The position numbers and the translations under genes are program-made. From an uncultured Ruminococcus sp. (GTDB taxonomy: Bacteria > Bacillota > Clostridia > Oscillospirales > Ruminococcaceae): a stretch of DNA of 5,894 bases. This document shows positions 1-5,790 of this stretch, piece by piece. The DNA lies in the NCBI RefSeq assembly GCF_946187255.1, contig NZ_CAMHRZ010000221.1:1-5894 (forward strand), written 5' to 3'. Every line of letters begins with the position of its first letter. The first letter of the stretch is position 1. The notes under the pieces were generated by a model. That model searched no databases. It saw only the letters and a program-made list of their open reading frames with translations, and was not told where the DNA came from.

Positions 1-1443
1 ATAGGATACCTGAGGAGCACCAACGTTAGCCTCTACCTTGAACTCACGGAGCAGTCTGTCAACGATGATCTCCAGGTGGAGCTCACCCATACCTGCGATA
101 ATGGTCTGACCTGTCTCTTCGGAAGTATAAGTTCTGAAGGTCGGGTCTTCTTCTGCCAGCTTAGCCAGCGCGATGCCCATCTTCTCCTGACCTGCCTTAG
201 TCTTAGGCTCGATAGCCAGCTGGATAACAGGCTCGGGGAATTCCATGGACTCCAGTATAACGGGGTTCTTCTCGTCGCAGAGAGTATCACCCGTTGTAGT
301 ATTCTTCAGACCGATAGCAGCACCGATATCACCTGCATAGATGGTATCGATATCCTTTCTGTCGTTGGAGTGCATCTGTACGATACGGCCGATTCTCTCG
401 TCCTTGTCCTTGGTGGAGTTATAAACGGTAGAACCTGCTGTCAGCACACCGGAGTATACTCTGAAGTATGCCAGCTTACCAACGAAGGGGTCTGTAGCGA
501 TCTTGAATGCGAGAGCAGCGAAAGGCTGATCATCGCCGGAAATTCTTTCGCACTCCTCACCTGTATCGGGGTTAACGCCCTTGATGTGGGGTACGTCGAT
601 AGGAGAAGGCATATAGTCAACGATAGCGTCAAGCAGCTTCTGAACGCCCTTGTTCCTGTAGGAAGTACCGCAGGTAACGGGCACCATTGTGTTGGCGATA
701 GTGGACTTTCTTATTACCTTCTTCATCTCGTCGATGGTGATCTCCTCGTCTGCGAAGTACTTCTCAGCGAGATCGTCATCAACTTCTGCAAGGTGTTCGA
801 TCAGGTCAGCTCTGAACTGCTCTGCCTTGTCCATCATATCTGCGGGGATATCCTCGCATCTGATGTCCTTGCCCAGATCATCGTAGTAGATGTACGCCTT
901 CATTTCAAGCAGGTCGATGATGCCCTTGAAATCATCCTCAGCGCCGATAGGCAGCTGTACGGGAACGGCGTTGCACTGAAGTCTCTCGTGGAGCATATTC
1001 AGTACGTTATAGAAATCAGCGCCCATGATATCCATCTTGTTGACGTATACCATTCTGGGTACCTTATAGTTATCAGCCTGTCTCCAAACGGTCTCGGTCT
1101 GGGGCTCAACGCCGCCCTTTGCGCAAAGAACGGTAACAGAGCCGTCGAGAACTCTCAGAGATCTCTCAACTTCAACAGTGAAGTCAACGTGCCCGGGAGT
1201 ATCGATGATGTTAAGTCTGTGACCCTTCCAGTAGCAGGTGGTAGCAGCAGAAGTGATGGTAATACCTCTCTCCTTTTCCTGTGCCATCCAGTCCATCGTG
1301 GAAGCACCGTCGTGAGTCTCACCGATCTTATAGTTTACACCGGTATAGAACAGGATACGCTCGGTAGTCGTTGTCTTGCCGGCGTCGATGTGTGCCATGA
1401 TACCGATATTACGGTAATCCTGCAGTTTACATTCTCTTGCCAT
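1..1443 (-). CDS. fusA: Elongation factor G, N-terminal 481 residues (partial, runs off the left edge)
   Basis: Translational GTPase that moves tRNAs and mRNA through the ribosome and, with RRF, splits post-termination ribosomes; cytosolic. The reading frame is open from ATG at 1443 to base 1. The GTPase domain shows G1 AHIDAGKT (residues 17-24), the switch I/G2 segment with RGITI (59-63), G3 DTPGH (81-85) and G4 NKMD (135-138). Domain II follows from about residue 305, and domain III begins near 400 with the EF-G signature GMGELHLEII (451-460). The frame ends at APQVSY; the family is about 690-700 residues, so roughly 210 residues lie outside the window. The start is supported by AGAGGAGG seven bases upstream, within the 21-nt gap after rpsG, so it is probably co-transcribed and perhaps translationally coupled. 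The G5 region reads GTSYRNKG where E. coli has GSAFKNKG, a conservative change. Identification is very secure. Confidence 0.98.
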   Translation of the reverse strand, partial: MARECKLQDYRNIGIMAHIDAGKTTTTERILFYTGVNYKIGETHDGASTMDWMAQEKERGITITSAATTCYWKGHRLNIIDTPGHVDFTVEVERSLRVLDGSVTVLCAKGGVEPQTETVWRQADNYKVPRMVYVNKMDIMGADFYNVLNMLHERLQCNAVPVQLPIGAEDDFKGIIDLLEMKAYIYYDDLGKDIRCEDIPADMMDKAEQFRADLIEHLAEVDDDLAEKYFADEEITIDEMKKVIRKSTIANTMVPVTCGTSYRNKGVQKLLDAIVDYMPSPIDVPHIKGVNPDTGEECERISGDDQPFAALAFKIATDPFVGKLAYFRVYSGVLTAGSTVYNSTKDKDERIGRIVQMHSNDRKDIDTIYAGDIGAAIGLKNTTTGDTLCDEKNPVILESMEFPEPVIQLAIEPKTKAGQEKMGIALAKLAEEDPTFRTYTSEETGQTIIAGMGELHLEIIVDRLLREFKVEANVGAPQVSY

Positions 1444-1464
1444 GATTTATCCTCCTCTATACTC

Positions 1465-1935
1465 TTACCATCTGTAATGAGCGAAAGCCTTGTTAGCTTC
1501 AGCCATCTTATGTGTGTCGTCACGCTTCTTGCATGAACCGCCAACACCGTTAAGAGCGTCGAGGATCTCAGCTGCGAGCTTCTCCTTCATGGTGTCCTCG
1601 TGTCTCTCACGAGAATACTTAGTGATCCATCTCAGACCCAGTGTCTGACGTCTGTCAGGTCTAACCTCCATGGGGACCTGATAGGTAGCACCGCCGACAC
1701 GGCGAGCCTTAACCTCCAGCTCGGGCATGATATTGTTCATAGCCTCCTCAAAGACCTCGAGTGCGGGACGACCCGTCTTTTCCTCTACGATCTCGAATGC
1801 TCCGTAAACGATCTTCTGGGCAACACCCTTCTTACCGTCGAGCATGATGTTGTTTACCAGACGTGTTACCAGCTTGCTGTTGTATACAGGATCCTGGAGT
1901 ACGTCTCTCTTGGTAACTCTACCTCTTCTTGGCAC
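1465..1935 (-). CDS. rpsG: 30S ribosomal protein S7
   Basis: Primary 16S rRNA-binding protein that nucleates assembly of the 30S head. The 156-residue product has the usual Gram-positive length. It begins PRRGRVTKRDVLQDPVYNSK, carries NNIMLDGKKGVAQKI (28-42), the conserved block GGATYQVPMEVRP (81-93), and ends with the helix MAEANKAFAHYRW. The start is GTG at 1935: it begins exactly at the conserved S7 N-terminus and has AAGGAGGG seven bases upstream (1950-1943). An in-frame ATG at 1959 would put the SD inside the gene, and the frame can be opened further to 2046, but both add residues not found in S7. The gene sits 211 nt downstream of rpsL and 21 nt upstream of fusA. In E. coli, S7 represses translation of this operon by binding the rpsL-rpsG spacer; whether that holds here is unknown. 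Confidence 0.97.
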   Translation of the reverse strand: MPRRGRVTKRDVLQDPVYNSKLVTRLVNNIMLDGKKGVAQKIVYGAFEIVEEKTGRPALEVFEEAMNNIMPELEVKARRVGGATYQVPMEVRPDRRQTLGLRWITKYSRERHEDTMKEKLAAEILDALNGVGGSCKKRDDTHKMAEANKAFAHYRW

Positions 1936-2146
1936 TTTAATTCCCTCCTTCACAAATAATGAATTCATAGGTACTCGCTCTGTGACCAGACTTTCATCCG
2001 TCACAGCCCCGTCAGTTCCGTGCAGAGCTACCGATATATATATCAATCACTCCACAAAAACTGTGGTCTCCGCTTTCGCGGCAATGAGTTATTCCTTTTT
2101 TACTTTCGGGAGCTTGTCCCGTGGTGTTGTTTGTAAGTATTATAAC
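1936..2146 (-). other. Structured rpsL-rpsG intercistronic region
   Basis: A 211-nt spacer inside an otherwise tight operon. Seen on the minus strand in order: GTAAGT/ACTTAC (6 bp, 2150-2133) overlapping the rpsL stop; CGGGA/TCCCG with a 5-nt loop (2121-2107); CCGC-GAAA-GCGG with a GNRA tetraloop (2081-2070); CCACA/TGTGG (2066-2052); the 12-nt palindrome GATATATATATC (2044-2033); and CTGTGAC/GTCACAG, 7 bp with a 13-nt loop (2006-1980). None is followed by a U-tract, so none looks like a terminator. Inference: an RNA element for S7 feedback, or for processing or stability. TATAAT at 2144-2139 has no matching -35, so an internal promoter is not supported. Confidence 0.55.
1943..1950 (-). promoter_or_regulatory. 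Ribosome binding site that fixes the GTG start of rpsG
   Basis: AAGGAGGG (minus strand, 1950 to 1943) lies seven bases before GTG at 1935. It is a near-perfect anti-16S match and decides between GTG and the longer in-frame ATG starts at 1959 and 2046. Confidence 0.85.
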
Positions 2147-2572
2147 TTACTTAGCAGCGCCTGCCTTGGGTCTCTTAGCGCCGTACTTGGATCTAGCCTG
2201 CATTCTCTTGGCAACGCCCTGTGCATCGAGAGTACCGCGGATGATGTGGTATCTCACACCGGGGAGGTCCTTAACTCTTCCGCCTCTGATGAGAACAACA
2301 GAGTGCTCCTGAAGGTTGTGACCGATACCGGGAATGTAAGCAGTTACCTCGTAGCCGTTTGTCAGCTTTACTCTTGCTACCTTTCTCATTGCGGAGTTAG
2401 GCTTCTTAGGAGTAGCAGTTCTAACAACGGTGCATACGCCTCTCTTCTGAGGACAGCTCTGATCGATAACTCTCTTCTTTTTGGCATTGAAGCCCTTCTG
2501 GAGTGCGGGAGCTGTAGACTTGTCTGCAAGTACATTTCTGCCCTTTCTTACTAACTGGTTAAAGGTTGGCAT
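2147..2572 (-). CDS. rpsL: 30S ribosomal protein S12
   Basis: Decoding-centre protein of the small subunit that monitors codon-anticodon pairing. The product is 141 residues and begins MPTFNQLVRKGR. It carries CPQKRGVCT (40-48), TPKKPNSAMRK (54-64), the surface loop GHNLQEHSVVLIRGGRVKDLPGVRYH (84-109) and ends RSKYGAKRPK plus a short tail. The extra segment between residues 24 and 39 is the insertion known from Gram-positive S12 and absent in E. coli. Lys57 and Lys101 correspond to E. coli K43 and K88, both wild type, so no streptomycin-resistance substitution is seen at these classic sites. Asp102 matches the residue that RimO methylthiolates in E. coli. The ATG at 2572 has AAAGGAGA seven bases upstream. 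It is the first gene of the str operon here and has its own promoter. Confidence 0.98.
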   Translation of the reverse strand: MPTFNQLVRKGRNVLADKSTAPALQKGFNAKKKRVIDQSCPQKRGVCTVVRTATPKKPNSAMRKVARVKLTNGYEVTAYIPGIGHNLQEHSVVLIRGGRVKDLPGVRYHIIRGTLDAQGVAKRMQARSKYGAKRPKAGAAK

Positions 2573-2597
2573 GGTTTCTCTCCTTTCGTCAAATAGT

Positions 2598-2621
2598 TAC
2601 ACTGACCCTATTGTCAGCGTA
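2598..2621 (-). promoter_or_regulatory. Stem-loop at the 5' end of the rpsL mRNA leader
   Basis: On the minus strand TACGCTGAC and GTCAGTGTA pair over 9 bp, including one G-U, around the 6-nt loop AATAGG. The predicted transcription start is about 2622-2624, so the hairpin sits at the very 5' end of the roughly 50-nt leader and leaves the SD (2586-2579) free. There is no U-tract. It could stabilise the mRNA or serve as a ribosomal-protein target; both are inference. Confidence 0.55.
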
Positions 2622-2628
2622 CTTGCCT

Positions 2629-2657
2629 ATTATACAACATCTTCCCCGCCCTGTCAA
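2629..2657 (-). promoter_or_regulatory. Sigma-A promoter of the rpsL-rpsG-fusA operon (perfect consensus)
   Basis: The -35 TTGACA (2657-2652) and -10 TATAAT (2634-2629) are separated by exactly 17 nt, matching the vegetative consensus at all 12 positions. It lies just after the terminator of the preceding operon and 56 nt before the rpsL ATG, with predicted start near 2622. This implies that the str operon is transcribed independently of the sigma-factor operon. Confidence 0.93.
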
Positions 2658-2685
2658 GCGGTTTAACACATTTTTTACACATATC

Positions 2686-2719
2686 ACAAAACGCCCGCTC
2701 TCATGGGCGGACGTTTTGT
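2686..2719 (-). terminator. Intrinsic terminator of the sigma-factor/membrane-protein operon
   Basis: On the minus strand ACAAAACGTCCGC pairs with GCGGGCGTTTTGT: 13 bp with one G-U and an 8-nt loop. The 3' arm ends in TTTTGT, and the A-tract in the 5' arm mirrors it, so the structure could act in both directions. It lies 62 nt after the stop codon of the 697-aa gene and 28 nt before the rpsL -35 box. Confidence 0.85.
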
Positions 2720-2724
2720 ATCCC

Positions 2725-2744
2725 CCGCCTGCAAAAGCGGGCGG
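2725..2744 (-). other. GC-rich hairpin preceding the terminator
   Basis: Minus strand CCGCC-C-GC-TTTT-GC-A-GGCGG: 5 bp, a C-A mismatch, then 2 bp closing a TTTT loop, extendable at the base by G-U pairs. No U-tract follows, so it is probably not a terminator by itself. Its 5' arm contains CGCCCGCT (2743-2736), which is also perfectly complementary to AGCGGGCG (2699-2692) in the 3' arm of the following terminator. Confidence 0.6.
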
Positions 2745-2781
2745 AATGTCTGTATTTCCCGTTTTTTCGCTGTTCGGCTCC

Positions 2782-4875
2782 TTATTCGCCGAAGACTATC
2801 TCGCATTCATCCGCGACCTCATCGCTGTCCGTTAACTTACCGAATGTGAACTTCACGGGCAGCTCCTTTCCGCTATCACACTCGTGCCTGAACACCAGGT
2901 CTATACGCACGGTGCCGTCGTCGTAGGGGTACACGCTCTTTATCGCCAGCTCTCCGCTGCCTTCGGCGGGCTGTACTTCCACAGCGTACTTCTCATTGTT
3001 CATATTACCGATCTTCATTCTTTCGGGGTGTACGGATTCCGACCTGAGTATCAGTTTATCCGCATCGATATCCACTTTAGGTGTAAGCCTGAAACTGACC
3101 TCATAGGCACGGCTGCCTCTGTGCTGCAATGCCATTTTCATCGGCTCCACGTCCATATCAAAGTTCTTGTTATCGACGGTCACGGGCATATCTATCTTTT
3201 TCTCCTCTGACGGCTTCTTTTTCTCAGCGATAACGCCCTTCTTTACCTCTTCTCCGTTCCTGACGCTGACTGTTTCCTCACTGAATGTGATCTCAACTTG
3301 CTCCGACATCTCCCCCTTGCCGAAGGTGAACGATGCAGGCAGGACTTCTCTTTCGTCGCCTTCATACCTCAGCATCATTTCCATCAGATAATCTCCGTTT
3401 GCCTGCGGCTCGGTATCCGTTACAACAAGTTCCGCATCTTCACGGGCGCACTGTGCTGTCACTGTATACTTATCAAGCCCGGGTATGTCAAGCTCTACCC
3501 TATCCGGGAGGTCGGGGTCTTCTGAATAACTCAGCTCACTGAGGTCGGCACCGCCCTTAGGGGTAAGCACAAACGCGAACTTGTAATATTTATCCTCCTC
3601 AGACTCCGTTTTATCAACGGTCGGAGATGTCATCCTGTATGCATTTATCTCGAAATCCTCGAAATCGAGATCATCATCAAGGGCTACCGACGGTGTGGTA
3701 TTTGTTTCTATTATCGACTTTGTGCTCGCGCCATCCTCCATAGTGATATCGAAGGATACCATGCCGCGGATGTTGCCCGTGCCCGCTTTATCTGCAAGGT
3801 TTACCAGCAGATATGCCGTATCGGGGTTATCCCTATCGGGTACGGTCTCCACGTTGAGTATATCGACTTCCGTCGAGCAGGCGATATCCAGCGTGCCTGT
3901 GTGCTTGCCAAGTTTGAGGGTATATACCCCGTCCTTTTCGGTGACTTCTGCCCCTATCTCTCCGTAGCCCATATTTACCATCGCCGTTACGAACAGCTGT
4001 GAGGGTTTGCCGTCTTTTGTATACCTTTCATCGAACAGGGTATTTAACCCTGTCATCATCAGCCGGTCACTTATGAACTTGCAGTTATTGTCGTAGCCTG
4101 GCTTTACTCTTTCGGCGTTGGAATAGTAGCACCTTACCAGGTCTTTGGTGTTCCTGCCCGGTTCATCCGCCGTTTGACCCGTTGCGGCACAGGCACTTTT
4201 CAGCACATTGCCGAACAGCGAGTCGTCCGTTTTGCCCAAAGGCATATACAGATCTGCGTATACCGCATCGGTCGCCTGCTTAGCGGTATATTCCCTGCCG
4301 TTGACTGTCAGCTTTGTGGGTATCTCCACCAGACCCTCGCCGCGCACTCTCCTGAATCCCACGCATACCCTGTCACCAAAAGCGGGAGCTTCCGTCTTTA
4401 TATCCGAATAGGGCTCATGTTCCTTGGGCACTCTTATGCACAGCATACCGTTGCCCATTTTGTACTTCTCTCTCGCACCTGCCAGCAGCAGTGTGCCGTC
4501 ATCCAGCATCTGGCTGTCCAGCACCGTAAAGGTCTCTATATAATCATAGTTCTTTTTAAGATTGTCTATCAGCGGCTGTCTGTCGATTATATCCTCTTCC
4601 TCTATGGTTGGTAGGATATCGTCCTCCGCATCCGTGACCTCACTTGTGACCTTGCTGCTGTTCTCAGAGCCTATCTTTGTATCCACTGCCCTGTCTCCGT
4701 AAAGTGCGGGTATAACTCCTATACTAAGCACTGCCATTGCGGTAACTGCGGCTATGCCTGTTATCTGCCAGCGTTTCAGCTGAGGTCTTCCATTCTCCTC
4801 GGCAGCGCGGCTGAGGGCTTCCTGCTTCCACGCCTCGGGGGTCTTTACATTATCAAGAAAACGCATATTTTTCAT
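2782..4875 (-). CDS. Single-pass membrane protein with large extracytoplasmic region, probable anti-sigma/sensor partner
   Basis: I do not recognise the family with certainty. The 697-residue product has a short cytoplasmic N-terminus (1-35, including VKTPEAWKQEALSRAAEE), one hydrophobic segment at about 36-59, then some 640 acidic residues predicted outside the cell. Residues 88-310 form an unrecognised domain. Residues 311-400 look beta-rich, and 405-533 and 569-697 are two copies of one module joined by a charged linker (534-568) rich in Glu and Lys. There is no HxxxCxxC zinc motif in the N-terminus, so it is not a classic zinc-binding anti-sigma protein. The start ATG at 4875 has AAGGAG nine bases upstream; a second ATG at 4866 is too far from it. 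It follows the sigma gene by 15 nt, the arrangement typical of sigma/anti-sigma pairs in Clostridia (the DUF4179-type proteins are one such group). The partnership is inferred from position and topology, not shown. A terminator follows. Confidence 0.8.
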   Translation of the reverse strand: MKNMRFLDNVKTPEAWKQEALSRAAEENGRPQLKRWQITGIAAVTAMAVLSIGVIPALYGDRAVDTKIGSENSSKVTSEVTDAEDDILPTIEEEDIIDRQPLIDNLKKNYDYIETFTVLDSQMLDDGTLLLAGAREKYKMGNGMLCIRVPKEHEPYSDIKTEAPAFGDRVCVGFRRVRGEGLVEIPTKLTVNGREYTAKQATDAVYADLYMPLGKTDDSLFGNVLKSACAATGQTADEPGRNTKDLVRCYYSNAERVKPGYDNNCKFISDRLMMTGLNTLFDERYTKDGKPSQLFVTAMVNMGYGEIGAEVTEKDGVYTLKLGKHTGTLDIACSTEVDILNVETVPDRDNPDTAYLLVNLADKAGTGNIRGMVSFDITMEDGASTKSIIETNTTPSVALDDDLDFEDFEINAYRMTSPTVDKTESEEDKYYKFAFVLTPKGGADLSELSYSEDPDLPDRVELDIPGLDKYTVTAQCAREDAELVVTDTEPQANGDYLMEMMLRYEGDEREVLPASFTFGKGEMSEQVEITFSEETVSVRNGEEVKKGVIAEKKKPSEEKKIDMPVTVDNKNFDMDVEPMKMALQHRGSRAYEVSFRLTPKVDIDADKLILRSESVHPERMKIGNMNNEKYAVEVQPAEGSGELAIKSVYPYDDGTVRIDLVFRHECDSGKELPVKFTFGKLTDSDEVADECEIVFGE
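2785..3585 (-). repeat. Duplicated C-terminal module within the 697-aa membrane protein
   Basis: Residues 431-533 and 591-697 of the encoded protein are copies of each other in register at an offset of 160 residues. Shared landmarks are LTPK (437/597), P.R (457/617), KY (469/629), the G before the second half (494/654) and LP..FTFGK (512/672). A hand count gives 29 identities in 90 ungapped positions (431-520 against 591-680). The ends VEITFSE and CEIVFGE also match after a 4-residue shift. The alternating hydrophobic pattern suggests beta-sandwich modules. The duplication is clear in protein but diverged in DNA, so it is old. Confidence 0.8.
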
Positions 4876-4890
4876 TCAGCACCTCTCCTT

Positions 4891-5355
4891 TCAGCCTTCC
4901 AGCATACCTTTCAGCTTTTCACGCCCGCGTTTGAGCTGTGAACGCACCGTTGCGGGCTTGCTTTGGGTTATCTCTGCTATTTCTTCCGCTGTAAGCTCTT
5001 CATAATAATAAAGGTATATAACATCGCGGTATTTCGGCGGCAGTCCGCAGACCAGCTGCCAAAGCTCGCTGTCCTCCGCCTTTGCGGGTACCTCGCTTAT
5101 ATCCTCCAGACTAAGGGTGTTTCGGCGCAGGCGGTATCTCCATAAACTCCTGCACTCATTCACCGTCACCCGAAGCAGCCATGCCTTGGGGTTCGGGATA
5201 CTGCCCTTTTTCAGCTGCTTGTACAGCTTGAAGAACACATTCTGATAGCAGTCCTCCGCATCACTCATATTCCCCGTATGCATGATGCACAGCCTTGTCA
5301 CGGTATCACTGTACTCTTCCAGCAGTGCCTCATACTCTGTCATGATGTCAGCCAT
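4891..5355 (-). CDS. ECF-family RNA polymerase sigma factor
   Basis: Directs RNA polymerase to a small set of promoters, usually in response to an envelope signal, and is normally held inactive by a membrane anti-sigma protein. The 154-residue product has region 2 at about 17-78, with SDAEDCYQNVFFKLY (31-45) and NPKAWLLRVTVNECRSLWR (55-73). A short linker is followed by region 4 at about 98-152, with LPPKYRDVIYLYYYEELTAEEIAEI and the DNA-recognition helix near KPATVRSQLKRGREKL. Regions 1 and 3 are absent, as in all ECF factors. The start is ATG at 5355, because GGGAGG lies eight bases upstream and region 2 begins soon after. The frame is open back to an ATG at 5457, but that adds 34 Lys- and Phe-rich residues foreign to the family and reads through the promoter candidate. 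The stop overlaps the SD region of the next gene, suggesting translational coupling. The ECF subgroup was not determined. Confidence 0.94.
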   Translation of the reverse strand: MADIMTEYEALLEEYSDTVTRLCIMHTGNMSDAEDCYQNVFFKLYKQLKKGSIPNPKAWLLRVTVNECRSLWRYRLRRNTLSLEDISEVPAKAEDSELWQLVCGLPPKYRDVIYLYYYEELTAEEIAEITQSKPATVRSQLKRGREKLKGMLEG

Positions 5356-5360
5356 GCGCC

Positions 5361-5370
5361 TCACCTCCCT
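5361..5370 (-). promoter_or_regulatory. Ribosome binding site that fixes the sigma-factor start
   Basis: AGGGAGGTGA (5370 to 5361) is complementary to the 16S 3' end and lies five to eight bases before ATG at 5355. It supports the 154-residue product over the 188-residue upstream extension and over the in-frame ATG at 5343. Confidence 0.85.
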
Positions 5371-5380
5371 TTCTGTATAA

Positions 5381-5410
5381 TAAAACGCCCTGCCTCGCAG
5401 AAGTGTTGCA
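5381..5410 (-). promoter_or_regulatory. Candidate ECF-type promoter upstream of the sigma gene
   Basis: TGCAAC (5410-5405), a 17-nt spacer, then CGTTTTA (5387-5381). The pattern resembles ECF promoters such as B. subtilis sigma-X (TGTAAC, 17 nt, CGAC) and sigma-W (TGAAAC, 16 nt, CGTA): an AAC motif at -35 and CGT at -10. A start near 5374 would give a leader of about 20 nt. Positive autoregulation is common for ECF factors, but here it is inference. An alternative vegetative -10, TATTAT (5382-5377), has no recognisable -35. Confidence 0.5.
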
Positions 5411-5464
5411 CAGAAAATAATTTTTTTCAGAAATTTTTTTGCACGCGGAAATATCATCCCGCTT

Positions 5465-5740
5465 TCAGATATCTCTTTGCGAAAGATAGATGAAGATCTC
5501 CTTTATCAGCTTATCGGAAGTCTCCGAACCGAAGCCCGGTATATTCATTATATACACCCCCGACCAGTTATCATAGCTTATCATGATATGTTCTTTTTTC
5601 ATCCTTTCGCCGAACACGGGTGCCAGCAGTTCTTCGACCCTGTCAGCATCATCGGCGTTAAGAGAGTATTTTTCACAGGACTTATGACGGTCGGATAACT
5701 CACACAGCACCCAGCCGTTTTTGCTTTTCTGATAATACAT
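5465..5740 (-). CDS. Conserved-looking small protein of unknown function (91 aa)
   Basis: I do not recognise this protein. It is 91 residues, apparently cytosolic: no signal peptide and no membrane segment. It starts MYYQKSKNGWVLCELSDRHK, continues with a likely helix DADRVEELLAPVFGERMKKE (31-50), a strand-like middle HIMISYDNWSGVYIMNIPG (51-69), and a final helix SDKLIKEIFIYLSQRD (75-90), so a small alpha/beta fold is plausible. Coding status is supported by AGGAGG six bases before ATG at 5740 and by a strong sigma-A promoter with about 40 nt of leader. It ends 109 nt before the sigma-factor start, and no terminator-like hairpin lies between. It may therefore be the first gene of the same transcript, or a separate gene with the sigma operon restarting at its own promoter. 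No link to the signalling pair can be shown from sequence. Confidence 0.8.
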   Translation of the reverse strand: MYYQKSKNGWVLCELSDRHKSCEKYSLNADDADRVEELLAPVFGERMKKEHIMISYDNWSGVYIMNIPGFGSETSDKLIKEIFIYLSQRDI

Positions 5741-5768
5741 GGTATACCTCCTGCCCTTGCAGACTCCG

Positions 5769-5790
5769 TACTATATATAATTATATAGTA
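5769..5790. repeat. AT-only inverted repeat at the transcription start of the 91-aa gene
   Basis: TACTATATA, a 4-nt centre, then TATATAGTA: a perfect 9-bp dyad of 22 nt. It overlaps the -10 box (5792-5787) and is centred at 5779.5, where the promoter geometry puts +1 (about 5780). It could be a repressor operator or, in RNA, a weak 5' stem. AT-rich DNA makes palindromes more likely by chance. Confidence 0.6.

Noticed and set aside
76..1536. A 486-codon open frame on the plus strand
   Set aside because: It lies wholly antisense to fusA and part of rpsG. It arises because codon bias in fusA removes stops from the opposite strand; its product resembles no protein and lacks an RBS.
1936..2046. 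Upstream extension of rpsG to ATG at 2046 or 1959
   Set aside because: The added residues are not part of S7. A strong SD at 1950-1943 serves GTG at 1935, which starts exactly at the conserved N-terminus.
2129..2150. Internal promoter with TATAAT at 2144-2139 after rpsL
   Set aside because: The expected -35 position holds a GC-rich sequence unlike TTGACA, there is no extended -10, and the box is the loop of a 6-bp inverted repeat.
1844..2554. A 236-codon plus-strand open frame across rpsG, the spacer and rpsL
   Set aside because: Antisense to two certain ribosomal protein genes, with low-complexity Ser/Leu-rich sequence and no RBS or promoter.
2566..2835. An 89-codon plus-strand frame across the rpsL promoter region
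   Set aside because: It reads through the rpsL RBS, leader hairpin, promoter and terminator and has no RBS of its own.
4174..4614. A 146-codon plus-strand frame opposite the 697-aa gene
   Set aside because: Antisense shadow of a gene that has its own RBS, membrane segment and internal homology; no RBS or promoter on the plus strand.
5356..5457. 34-residue N-terminal extension of the sigma factor from ATG at 5457
   Set aside because: ECF factors start shortly before region 2, the strong RBS at 5370-5361 serves ATG 5355, and the extension would translate the promoter candidate. No good SD precedes 5457.
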